Below, piece by piece: positions 33,256-44,682 of a DNA stretch of 64,000 bases. Origin of the DNA: Microstegium vimineum (lineage: Eukaryota > Streptophyta > Magnoliopsida > Poales > Poaceae); contig CM039137.1 in assembly GCA_022036555.1 (NCBI GenBank), forward strand, positions 6,078,319 through 6,142,318, written 5' to 3'. The stretch's first letter is position 1. Each line of letters opens with the position of its first letter. The notes under the pieces were generated by a model. It saw only the letters and a list, made by a program, of their open reading frames with translations, was not told the DNA's origin and made no database searches. The position numbers were made by a program, and so were the translations under genes.

Positions 33256-34464
33256 TGTTGGGAATATGCCCTAGAGGTAATCATAGAGATGATGTATTTC
33301 TTGTATCCATGACATGTTATGAATATTCATTAAAGACAACTTGTATTGATTAGTAATTATGTGAATTGCTTGTGAAACTTTTTTACTTGTATGGTTATTA
33401 TAAAAGTTGTCCCTGATCGGAGTTCGTGCAAGAATGCACATGAATATTAGATCAACACATTATTAGTTGATGACTATGTTTCACTAGTCATGGACATGAG
33501 ATGTCAAGATAATAATGTGGGCACATGTATGACATGGAACTGGACAGACCCGACATGAGATTGTCTCTATACACATCATGTACGTTATGGCCTTAGACCT
33601 GAGATTGTCGTATATACTCAAGATGTGAAACGACCTACTTAGAGACTACCAAACGATACTCCGTGACTGGGTAGTTATAAAGGTAGCTTTCGGGTTTGTC
33701 AGGAAACATGCTGTGAGACATAGTCAATCAAGATGGAATTTGCCACTCTCCATATGAGAGATATATCACTGGATCACTCAAATGATTAGATCATGAAATG
33801 CATGGCCGTGCTTGGGTTAAGTGTTAACCCACGAGTTGGACCAAATATCATAAGACAAAGGAATAACATGTATATTGTATTGTGGTGGTTCGTTTGATAT
33901 GATCGTAGCGTATGCATAGGAGTTGACACGCCTTGCTAGAGGCCGCTATCAACTATTGGTCGAGTAAGAGTACTTGGGCCATGTCTATGTGTGCGTGAGC
34001 CCATAGGGTCGCATGCTTAAGGGGCTAGAAGCCTTAGACTAGGTTTAAGGTTGCTAATGGGCCTCCAACGTGGGAGCTCATTAGGACGTCTATATAAGCA
34101 AGGGGAGGCGCGGGGCGAGTCAGACTCACGTCCTTTGGCAGCCGCCGTCGCCCTCCCCACGCTCGCGCCTAGTACTCCTCGCGGACCTAGCAGTCCAGAG
34201 GGGTGACGCTTCTTCCCTGCACGTGTGGGATTCCTCGGAGGTGCTGCATCTGGAGCACAAGGACGAACCGCGAGTAAGAGACGTTGAGACGGACGACCTC
34301 GCAACTGCACGGCAATGCTGCGACGCGCACGACTACATCAAGTCGCTTCCGCTGCACCTGCGCGTCTAGTGGTAACCCCGTGATCTATAACTAGCACTAG
34401 TTCCTTGTTTATGGGGTAGAAAAATTTTATTTTCTGGCTAGCGTAGCAACCTCATAACCCTACA
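33256..34464 (+). mobile_element. Solo LTR (1209 bp), Ty1/copia-type
   Basis: It begins TGTTGGGAATATGCCCTAG and ends ATAACCCTACA, and is flanked by GTATG on both sides (33251-33255, 34465-34469), a 5-bp target duplication. A CTATATAAGC box at 34090-34099 fits an LTR promoter. The 5' start resembles a widespread grass copia LTR family. No internal region is present, so it is the product of LTR-LTR recombination. Confidence 0.88.
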
Positions 34465-34469
34465 GTATG

Positions 34470-35123
34470 TGACTAGGTTCTAGGAGGAATTTACATGCAA
34501 AACACCCACTATGCAATTTGCGCATGCCCATATGCCCTCGAAGAACCTACAAGTAGCTAGAAGAGATGGTGATCCATTTCTAAAGGGCTTATACGGCTAT
34601 CCTCTTGCCGCATTTTTTAGATAAAGGATAAAACAGAATCCAGCATCCTCTTGCCGCATGGCGGTGGACTCCAGAATCTGTTTTGTATTATGAACCAGAC
34701 GAATTCACCAAAGACTATAAAGACGACTTAATTATGTGTCCTCACTAGCTTCATTTCCTAATAAAAAATCAGAGCTATAGTTAGTGTGATTAATAGATAT
34801 TGATTGATAAATGGCAAGCATCAACATAATATACATACTATTATATTTAGGACATATATAATTGGTTGCGAGCGCTATTCAGGCGACAGGCATTCGGCAT
34901 GGTGGCAGGGAGACTCACAAATAAATATGTTGCGCCTAGCGTGTCTGGCTGGGGATTGGGTGCCTGAAAATAGCACATGTTCAGGCGACAGTGTGCGTGA
35001 ACAACAGACAAGTAAAGCAAGGGAAAGAATGTCTGTTAATTTACCATCAGACACTTGACATGCGTCGCCTGAATTTCAGGCACCTGATTAATAGTGTGTC
35101 CCTTATTTTATTTACTGGAAAAC
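34470..35123. other. Intergenic, nothing recognised
   Basis: The word TTCAGGCGAC recurs (34880, 34979) and appears inverted near 35065; no gene or family is recognised. Confidence 0.4.
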
Positions 35124-35575
35124 TTTTTTTTGACGTTGAACAGGAGGGGCGTACCCCTACTGGTAAATTAAATAAATAGGCCAAAAGTACAGAGTTTAAC
35201 AAGAAACTAAAGCAACAGAGCATGAGCATGAGCAGGGGAGAGAGCTCAGGAAACAAAAAAAGAAATGAAGAAAATCAAAGCCACTATACATATTAAACAA
35301 GGTTGTTTAACCATATTTCAATCATGGGAAGTATCTTCTTTTTGCGCGATGGAGAAGCAACGCAAATTCAGATTTGAAAGCCCTTTTGGCTGCTTCAAAC
35401 GAGGGAGGTCTGTTGCTGAAAATGAATCCATTTCTAATTTGCCAAATGGTCCAACTCACTATGATGATGATTTCCATGAAAAAAGAATAGTGGGTTTGGC
35501 TGAACCTGAATGGCTGAATGCATGGCATATTATCAAATCCCGCAAAAAAACAGTACAATAATTATGTTGTTCAAA
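35124..35575 (-). pseudogene. LINE 3' tail (5'-truncated L1-type element)
   Basis: The minus strand encodes the C-terminal end of a plant LINE RT protein (FMEIIIIVSWTIWQIRN, then FKSEFALLLHRAKRRYFP). A one-base shift follows, with IEIWLNNLV and TAA in the next frame. A 3' UTR with GTACTTTTGG and CGCCCCTCCTG and an A-run (T-run 35124-35131 on plus) closes it. Only the last ~90 codons survive. Confidence 0.75.
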
Positions 35576-36237
35576 GTATGAGGGGTCAGAAAAAAAAAAA
35601 GGTGTAGCTCGTGTGTAGATATCAGCTTTTTTGTCGAAACGACGTATCTAATCGTGTTCGCTGCTGGTGCTTGGGTGGGCACGTATGCTTTGAGATAACC
35701 TATCTCCAAGCTTTGATCAGGTTTCGTCTCACCTTCTTCTCTTCTAAAGAGGCAAAGACCCGACGACATGATTTCCGTGTACATTCATGTTGATTTCTAC
35801 GTAGATCTTTGCTGTGATTGGTATCGTTGTAAAGCCATGTACTCCAAGATTCCTGCCTTTTCCTTTTGCTTGGAAGTCATCTGACGAAGCAAAAGCAGTC
35901 CATGTGTGCGTGCCTGTCCAATTCGTACGAACCTATCGGCAGACTGCAGTGGACACAGGTCTTTTGCTCCGGAGGAAACCAAGTGCGAGATGGGATTTGT
36001 GATTTGTGAACAATATAGTACTAATGATGCATGAATCAAGTTCTTTTTATGCGGCGAAGGCTACCGGAAGCAGCAGTCCACACATGACACACCCGCATCC
36101 AAAACCAAAAGTGTGTAACTCTGTTGTTGCATGCGCTGTAGTGATGTGCTGAGTGCTGTGTCTATGCATGTGTATGATTACAATATGCCAACCACTTGGA
36201 TCGGGAATTGGTCGGAGATGAGCAAATCCATGGATCC
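35576..36237. other. Intergenic, nothing recognised
   Basis: Mixed-composition sequence without a supportable gene. Confidence 0.4.
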
Positions 36238-36338
36238 GTTCGGTTGCTTATTAGGAATGAACTACCCAGGAACAACTCTAGCTTCTTAAGATTATAGAAA
36301 TGATTCCAAGCCCTTATTCCTAAGCAACTGAACAAGCC
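36238..36338. mobile_element. Short MITE
   Basis: The left end GTTCGGTTGCTTATTAGGAA and the reverse complement of the right end (GTTCAGTTGCTTAGGAATAA) are inverted repeats around a ~60-bp core. Confidence 0.6.
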
Positions 36339-36650
36339 CTCAGTTGAATCCAAATTAAGTGTTCGGGCTTTGTATGACATAACAAAGCGAAATGGCACAT
36401 GACCAACTTGATTTCCATAAGCAAATCGGTGCAGAAACAGGGACGGAGAAGGGGTTGTGTTAGTTCAGAGAGAAGCTAAAGGGAGCAAAGCGATTGGATT
36501 TCTGAACTCTTGAGACTATGAATCTGTATAGAATTATACACACATGCACAAACCATGTTCAAATTATATATTGTTTTATTTTTTCTTGATACATTGTTTT
36601 TACTATGTATCTAAATAATATCATAGTATGATAGCAGGTATTGGTTTGTA

Positions 36651-36905
36651 GTCCCTCTATTCTAAAAAGCATGCAATTTTAGAATAATGCTATGTTATCG
36701 ATTTTGACTAAACTTATAATTAATAATATTTATCACCTTACTAAATAGGTACCATTGGATTTATCGTAAAATATGTTTTTTATAATATATTTATTTAATA
36801 TTATAAATATTAATATTTTTTATAATATATTTATTTGATATCATAAATATTAATACTTTGGTTATTATATTTGGTCAAATTTTATACACTTTAATCGAGA
36901 GTGCA
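36651..36905. mobile_element. Stowaway-like MITE remnant (~255 bp)
   Basis: Starts GTCCCTCTATTCTAAAAAGC and has the same interior plan (AATATTTAT, TACCATTGGAT, TTGGTCAAATTTTA) and length as the 263-bp copies at 18.3 and 24.5 kb. The right terminus is degraded. Confidence 0.5.
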
Positions 36906-37202
36906 CCTATAATTGTATTGACAGACGTAGTAGTTTTTTTAAGATGATACATAAACAAACGTTAATTAATGTTATGAGAAATAAATTAAGGGCTAGCTCA
37001 TTGAACTTTTTTTTATCGTATTTTGTTAATTCTTCATTGGTTCGACGAAATAGCTTTGTACATGAGATAGGAGCTGTTGAAGCCAAATGGATGTTTGATC
37101 GTCCCAACCTGAGCCCAGACGAGGTCTGATCGTGAGCGCAGAAGTTACAAGACCTGAAAAACATTGACTGAAATAAAGTTCAGACTTATCTATTCTTAAT
37201 TT

Positions 37203-37221
37203 GCCCCCCCCCCCCCCCCCC
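37203..37221. repeat. C homopolymer followed by CT microsatellite
   Basis: About 19 C residues and then CTCTCTCT, 140 bases before the assembly gap. Length is probably unreliable. Confidence 0.6.
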
Positions 37222-37363
37222 TCTCTCTGCTCTCTCTCTCTGTGGTGGACTGTATGACGCATTGACGCTGCCACCGCCATGAGAACTTTCATGTACACTT
37301 GGGTCCCTGTGCAAAGGCATTATTAGTGATTCATTCGGGTTTTTTTTAGAATGAGTCTTTTTC

Positions 37364-37463
37364 NNNNNNNNNNNNNNNNNNNNNNNNNNNNNNNNNNNNN
37401 NNNNNNNNNNNNNNNNNNNNNNNNNNNNNNNNNNNNNNNNNNNNNNNNNNNNNNNNNNNNNNN
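37364..37463. other. Assembly gap (100 N)
   Basis: Exactly 100 N, a conventional placeholder for a gap of unknown size. It removes most of the 5' LTR of Tat-1. Confidence 0.95.
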
Positions 37464-37610
37464 CGGGCGTATCACCGTTGTCTTGTTCAGATTTTGTTCT
37501 AGTTATCGTCCTTGTCGATTAACTGGTCAAATCGACTGGCACACCTTTGGATATCAAATTCGGGTAATAGCCCGAGGTGTTCACATATCCTGACGCTTTT
37601 TGTGTCAACA
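37464..37610 (+). repeat. 3' part of the Tat-1 5' LTR
   Basis: Ends TTTGTGTCAACA. The inverse (TGTTGACACC) opens the LTR of Tat-2 at 61643, which fixes the family's LTR termini as TGTTGACAC...GTGTCAACA. The rest is lost in the gap. Confidence 0.7.
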
Positions 37611-37651
37611 CCTCTTTTAGCACGCCCAGTGGGACCAATTATACATCTATC

Positions 37652-40600
37652 ATGGGTGATAACTCCGACGTTAACCAGAGGAACGTCATTGAAGTCTCTG
37701 AGGCCGATCTAAAAGATGATCAGAGGCTGGCTATGGAGCGGGCTATGGAGGAGTACAAGCAATTGTATCTGAAGTCCTTCAGCCTAAGCAGGAGCGGCGA
37801 AGCTATCCAGAAGCAAGATCCGCCGTTGCCGCGGCAGGTCACGTATGATGCCAATCCTGGTAAGTTGCAAGAGATGGTTAATTCGGCCTTAAATCAAGCA
37901 TTAATTAGCCACTCCAATGTGCTGTCCAATACTGTATACAATGCTATCATGCAATCTTTCAAAGAAGGACAAGGCTAAGTGTGGATCCGTCTGCCAAGTG
38001 TGGATCTATAAACCCATCGGCAACCCCAATGGCGTCTTCCACTCCCGTGGATCCGTCTGCCGATGTGGCCACACCACCAAGGCCAAGTCCTGAAAGCATC
38101 ACCAAGCTTAGTGCAGATCCAGTGGCATCGGCAATGTCGGGACCTGCTATCCAGAATCATCCAGCTCCTGCCAATTGGTGGGGATACGGTATGCCTTCAA
38201 ATCCATCTGCTGGTTCCAATCTGGTGCAGAGAGATAGTTCAGCTTGGAAGGGCTCCATGGCATCGACGATGCAATCACGATCGATGATCCCTATGATGCA
38301 TTACTCTACGTCTTCTCAACTGTACAAGTGCCATCAGAAGATTTCCAGGTGGTGATTCCTAAAGTACCTCTGATGCCACCATCGGCAAACTCTGTGCCGA
38401 TGCAACGCAGTGTAGCGACTGGAAGTCAACCTATGGTGGTAAATCCTCAAGTCGGAGTACTAGCACATCAAGGTAATCAATTTGTTGATTACTCTAAGGT
38501 GCAGGAGCAGCAGATGTCAGTTAGCTATCAGCCATCGGTAAACCACATGCCGATGATTTATAATCCTGGATGGACCAATCAGCCGCCGGCTCAACAGCCT
38601 GGCATACTAATGTATCATTATGGAAGTCCAGCAAACACTCAGAATGGGGCATCGGTACAACAACCGATGAATATGATGACACAACATAACCCAGTAAGTG
38701 TGCAAAATTATCCATCGGTAAGTCAGCCGATGCACAACGTCCAGATGACTGGTGCTGCGCCTGTGACAAATACTCTGCATCATCTTCTACCAAGGCCTGA
38801 AGGGGCACATCAGCCGGTTCCACCAGTCAACAATCAACCAATGGGTCAGCAAGAGCAGGATGCATATTGGACCGATAAGATCGCCGAAGTGATGAAGGAA
38901 CAATTCGGCATTAAACCCAAGGTTAATACATATTATTATCGGACACCGTATCCTCCAACATATGATTTAATTCCTCTCCCAAATCGGTACAAGGTGCCTG
39001 ATTTTACCAAATTCCCCGGCCAAGATGACACATCAACGATGGAGCACATCAACCGTTTCATTATCCAGTGTGGAGAAGCTGCCAGCAGAGAGGAACTGAG
39101 GGTGAGATTATTCTCATCATCATTGTCTGGATCGACATTCACATGGTTTATATCATTGCCTCCAAACTCTGTAATCACATGGGCCGATCTAGAGAGGCAG
39201 TTTTATAAATACTTCTTCGCTGACATACATGAGAAGAAGATTACCGATTTGGTTAAGCTGAGGCAACGTAATGACGAATCGGTGGAAAATTTTGTTCAGA
39301 GGCCGCGAGACGTAAAGAACAAGTGCTACAACCTGGTACTTGATGATCGGCAACTGGCAGATTTGCCTTTCCAAGGACTACTGCCGTATATCAAAGATAA
39401 GTATGCGTCTCAGGAATTTGAAAGCCTAAGTCATCTGGTGCAAAGGATTATCGATCAAGATGTCAAAACCTTTGAACCCAGGAAGACTTGGAATAAGAAG
39501 GTGACCTTCATTGGGCAAGAAGAGGATTCTGGGTCAGATGAAGAGCTAAGCATCAGTGCAGCCGAATGGGTGAAGGATAAGAAATCTTTGGCCAGAAGGA
39601 AGCCGAAAGGTTCACCTTTGATATCACCAAGGCCGATAGGATGTTTGACTTATTACTTCAAGAAGGGCGGATCAAGTTGGCGCCTAACCAAGTAATTCCA
39701 TCGGCCGAAGAGCTCAGAAAGATCAGGTATTGCAAGTGGCACAATGCGACTTCGCACAGTACCAATGATTGCAAAGTATTCAGGTAGCAATTGCAGTCAG
39801 AAATTGAATCTGAACGAATTAAATTTGAAAATCCTAAAGCCCAGAAACCAATGAAGATTGATCAACACCCGTTTCCAAATAATATGGTGGAAACTAGTGG
39901 AAAAACTAAAGTGCTGACATCGGAAGCTGCCAGGAAGAATGCATCGGTAGATCCTAACCATCAAGTAGCTGAGCGCGATGAGAGGAGGTTTGCCGATGAC
40001 AGAAAGGGCAAGAAAGTTGCCAATGAAGGTAGCAATGCCAAGAGGGCTCCTGGTATTATAATCACGCATAAGCAGCCAAGGCGGGAGTATCGGCAATCGC
40101 AAGGGGAGCGACATCGGCAGGAAGAAGAAGAGCATCAAGAGTGGCTTCGGCATAAGGACCACTGGAAGTGTCCCTTCTTCGTTTACTGCTGGGAAGAAGG
40201 CATCAAGCTACCTACTGCCAATAATTGTCCTGAATGCAATGGGTATTACCCTGCCGATCGGTTAGAAAAGAAGTCTTGTCTTGACGATCGGACATCCAGG
40301 TATGCTAGACCGCTCAGAGAAAAGAAGTCAGCACATGATCGACTGGGGGGCAAGCTCAGCGCGCATGACAGGCTTGGCGGGCGTGTTGGTCAAGACGAAC
40401 TTGAGGAAATGGCCAATGCAAGAGTACCTGATGAAGAAATATTCTCTAGAGATCTGAACATCCGGAGTGGTGCCGATATGAGTAGTGAGAAGCAACACCA
40501 ACCTATTTGGAAAACCAAGCTTCCTCAGTGGTGCCCCAAGGGTCTGACGAAGACTCAAAAAAGGAGGATCCAGCATGAACACCAAAGCGACTTATATGAG

Positions 40601-40843
40601 AGTGAAAGTCCGTCAAAGGAAAAGCAGTGGAGGCCAAAGCGCAAGGATAGGGATCCATCGGCAGAAATCAATATGGTCGTCATATTGCCGATGGAGTTCA
40701 TGGCAGCTGTCAGCGACGGAGAAGAGGCTGCTAAAATGGCGCAGTTGATGTTAGATCCGATGGCAGCTGTCTTTGAGAAGCCTGCCGATGATGAAAGGCA
40801 GCACCTAAGGGCTCTGTTCGTTAAAGGTAAAGTGGATGGATAG
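37652..40843 (+). pseudogene. Tat-1 gag
   Basis: Starts at an ATG (MGDNSDVNQRN). The first third is Pro/Ser/Gln-rich. The capsid-type gag domain spans about 39000-39470 (FPGQDDTSTMEHINRFI, WADLERQFYKYFFADIHEKK, SVENFVQRPRDVKNKC). Downstream come a zinc-knuckle-like YCKWHNATSHSTNDC (39729-39775) and a second Cys cluster (CPFFVYCWEEG ... NNCPEC). Frame changes occur near 37975, near 38250 and near 39640, and a TAG at 39787-39789 interrupts the reading frame. Gag forms the particle that packages element RNA; this copy is not functional. Confidence 0.8.
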
Positions 40844-40849
40844 CTTATA

Positions 40850-41329
40850 ACAAAGATGTTGGTGGATGGTGGGGCGTCAATCAACATAATGCCGTACGTC
40901 ATGTTCAGGAAGCTTGGAAAAGGTGACCAAGACTTAGTCAAAATAGACATGAAGCTCAAAGACTTTGAAGGCAATGTGTCACCAGCCATGGGAGCCGTAT
41001 GTGTTGAATTGACCATCGGCAGTAAGAGTTTGCCGACGACGTTTTTCGTGATTAGTGGCAAAGGCACCTACAACTTGCTCCTAGGAAGGGATTGGATCCA
41101 TGCTAATTGTTGCGTTCCTTCTACAATGCATCAAAGCCTCATGGAATGGGTTGGAGACAAGATTGAAGTCGTCCTGAGTGAAACTCCGTCAATCGTTGCA
41201 TCGGCAGAATCGGAGACTTATGAGCAAACCAGGTGCATATCAGGTGAAGCTTGGGACACAGAGTTTCTCAAAGTTGCCGATTACCGCATTACATCGATCC
41301 AAGAAGTCGGTCCTGAAGAAGAGTTTTAA
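40850..41329 (+). pseudogene. Tat-1 aspartic protease
   Basis: The active-site motif LVDGGASINIMP and the later LLLGRDWI segment identify a retropepsin. The unusual DGG in place of DTG/DSG is typical of this gypsy branch. It is separated from gag by an in-frame stop (40841-40843) and ends at TAA 41327-41329. Confidence 0.75.
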
Positions 41330-41469
41330 TGGATCGATTCACCGATGATGGAAAACTAGGATAGGGGTTCACATCCGCCGATGATTTAATAGAAATAGAT
41401 ATCGGCGATGGCGGTAAACCTAGGCCAACCTTCATTAGTGCTAATTTAGATTCCTAATGTAAACAACAG

Positions 41470-42846
41470 TTGACTGATTTGTTAAAGGAATATAAAGATT
41501 GTTTTGCTTGGGATTATACGGAAATGTCTGGTTTAAACCGATCGATAGTTGAACATCGGTTACCTATCAAGTCTGGTTTCCAACCACATCGGCAACCTGC
41601 ACGCCGATGCAATCCTACTATTCTACCTGATATTAAAGCTGAAATTACAAAGTTAATTGAAGCTGGATTTATTCGGCAATGCCGATATGCCAAATGGATT
41701 TCTAATGTGGTTCCTGTGTATAAGAAAAATGGAAAATTACGTGTTTGCATTGATTTTAGGAATCTCAATAAAGCTACGCCGATGGATGGTTATCCGATGC
41801 CTGTTGCCGATCTGTTGGTCGATGCTGCTGCTGGACATCAGATCATTAGCTTCATGGATGGTAATGCTAGATATAATCAGATATTCATGGCTGAAGAAGA
41901 CATATCCAAAACTGCTTTCGGATGTCCAGGTCACGTCGGTTTATTTGAGTGGGTTGTAATGACCTTTGGCTTGAAGAATGCCGATGCTACTTATCAGAGA
42001 GCAATGAATTTTATCTTTCATAAGTACATCAGCACGATAGTCGAAATCTATATTGATGATGTGGTGGTTAAATCCGGAAATTTTGAGAAGCATCTTGCCG
42101 ATTTGCGAAAAATCCTAGAATGCACAAGGGAGCATGGGTTGAAAATGAATCCTAATAAGTGTGCATTTGGTGTATCGGCGGGTCAGTTTCTAGGTTTTAT
42201 GGTGCATCAAAGAGGCATCGAGATCGGCAGAAAATCTATTGATGCCATTAACAAAGTGGTTGCTCCTACGAACAAGACTGAGCTGCAATCCTTGATCGGC
42301 AAGATTAATTTCATTAGGAGATTTATATCTAACTTATCTGGGAAGATTAAATCTTTTAGTCCATTGCTAAAGCTGAAGGCTGATCAAGAGTTTACATGGA
42401 AAGAGGAGCAGCAGTTAGCCTTGGTGGAGATCAAGAGATATTTGGTGAACCCTCCGGTCTTGGTTCCACCTCAACACGAGAAGCCTTTCAGGTTGTATTT
42501 GTCTGCCGATGACAATGTTATCGGGTCGGCCTTGATTCAAGAATTTGAAGGGAAAGAACGTGTAATATATTATTTGAGCAGAAGGTTGGTAGATGCTGAG
42601 ACCAGATATTCGGCTATAGAGAAATTGTGTTTATGTTTATATTTCTCTTGCATAAAATTAAGGCATTATTTATTGTCGGCTAAATGCACTATTATCTACA
42701 AAGATGATGTGGTTAAATATATGTTGTCTATGCCGATATTAAGTGGGAGAATTGGCAAATGGATTCTGGCACTTTCAGAATTTGATTTAAGGTATGAATC
42801 GGCTAAGGCAGTTAAAGGTCAAGTGATGGCCAATTTTGTTACTTAG
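41470..42846 (+). pseudogene. Tat-1 reverse transcriptase and first RNase H
   Basis: An open frame of 458 codons. RT landmarks: WISNVVPVYKKNGKLRVCID, NARYNQIFMAEED, FGLKNADATYQRAMN, and the catalytic YIDDVVVKS. The connection and RNase H follow: FRLYLSADDNVIGSALIQE, IYYLSRRLVDAETRYSAIEK, CTIIYKDDVVKYML. It is the longest undamaged part of the element, though stops separate it from protease and integrase. Confidence 0.88.
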
Positions 42847-42855
42847 CATTGCAAT

Positions 42856-43270
42856 GTGGTAAGCTCTGTAGAGATTGCTCCTTGGACTTTGTTCTTTGAT
42901 GGGTCTACATGCAAAGAGGACGCAGGTATCGGTGTTCTCTTAATTTCACCCCGGGGATGGAAGTATGAGATTTCGTTGTCGATTGTTGCTATGTCAACAA
43001 ACAATCATGTTGAATATCAAGCTTTTAATAAAAGGGTTGGAATTACTCAGGGAAGTGCGTGCCGATGCTGTTGAAACTTTTGGCGACTCTATGTTGGTGA
43101 TCAATCAATTGACTGGGGTATATGAATGCCGAAGTGAAGTGTTGATTGCGCACCATAAGAAGTGTTTACGGTTATTGAAAGAATTCAAAGAGTACCGCCT
43201 TGAGCATATTCCTAGGTTGCATAATGATGAGGCCAATCGGTTAGCACAAAATGCTTCAGGATATCAGCCG
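42856..43270 (+). pseudogene. Tat-1 second RNase H (archaeal-type)
   Basis: All four acidic catalytic positions are visible: FFDGST, NHVEYQA, FGDSMLV and HNDEANRLA. One frameshift near 43030 splits it. This extra domain is diagnostic of Tat-lineage elements. Confidence 0.8.
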
Positions 43271-44566
43271 ATTCAAGAAGTCATGACATCGGTAATGGTT
43301 GCCGATGACTGGAAAAATAAAATCGCCGATTACTTAAGAGATCCATCTAAGAAGGTTGAAAGACGTCTAAGGTTCCAAGCTGCCAAGTATGTGCTCCTTG
43401 ACAATGAATTGTATTATCGGACGATTGATGGAGTTTTGCTCAGATGCCTTGGTAAAGAGGAATCAAAAGAATTGATGGGCGAAATCCATGAGGGTGTGTG
43501 TGGAGCACATCAATCGGCATTCAAGATGAAGTGGATGATTAGGTGGGATGGATATTATTGGCCAACAATTCTTGAAGATTGTTTCAGCTACTTTAAGGGG
43601 TGTCAAGATTGTTAGAAGTTTGGTAATGTCCAGCGGGCACCTGCATCGGCAATGAATCCTATAATCAAGCCTTGACCGTTTAGAGGATGGGCTATTGATC
43701 TCATCGGCCAGATTTATCCACCGTCAAGTAAGGGGCATAAGTTTATACTCGTTGCTACCGATTACTTCATGAAATGGGTTGAGGCGATTCCTTTGAAGAA
43801 GGTAACATCGACAAACATGGTAGATTTTATAAAAGAACATATTGTTTACCGATTCGGTATTCCTCAAACTATTACTACCGATCAAGGAACCATGTTCACA
43901 TCAGGAGAGTTTGATGAATTTGCTGCTAGTATGGGGTTCAAGGTATTAAACTCTTCTCCTTATTATGTTCAAGCTAACGGTCAGGCTGAAGCAACTAATA
44001 AAGGAGTTATTAAGCTTATCAAACGCAAGATTGAAGAAAACCCTAGAAGGTGGCATATAGTGTTAAATGAAGCCTTATGGTCGTATCGGATGGCGTGTCA
44101 TGGTGCAATCAAAGTTTCGCCGTATTAGTTGGTCTATGGGCACGATGCTGTCCTACCTTGGGAAGTTAAAACTGGTTCTAGGCAATTGTTTTCACAAGAT
44201 CAATTGACAGCCGATGAGTATGATATTCTTATGAAGGATGAGTTAGAAGACTTAGCAAGTCATCGGTTGAGGGCTTTGATCGGTATTGAAGAAAATAAGA
44301 AAAAGGTTGCCAAGTGGTATGACAAGAAGGTAAAGGTGAAAGAATTTGCCGATGGTGATCTGGTATGGAAATTGATTCTACTGATTGGGACTAAGAGTTC
44401 TAAGTTTGGAAAATGGTCTCCTAATTGGGAAGGTCCTTATCGGATAAAACGGTCTGCTCCTGGCAATGCTTATATTTTAGAAACCCTAGAAGGGGTTGAG
44501 TTTTCCAGAGCAATCAATGGTAAATACTTGAAGAAATATTACCCTAGTATTTGGGTAGATGCATAG
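43270..44566 (+). pseudogene. Tat-1 integrase
   Basis: The zinc-binding HHCC module (HEGVCGAH ... CQDC), catalytic core residues (WAIDLIG, TTDQGTMF, NGQAEATNK) and the C-terminal domain (WEGPYRIKRSAPGNAY) are present. In-frame TAG/TGA codons at about 43613, 43673 and 44126 inactivate it. The terminal TAG is at 44564-44566. Confidence 0.85.
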
Positions 44567-44682
44567 AATACCTGTTCGAATGCCAATGAGAAAAGAAGTT
44601 ACGTGACATCGAAAAAAACCGTACTGGCGTTATATTACAAAGCAAAATCAAGTATCACTGTTACACTTGCCGATATGATGAA

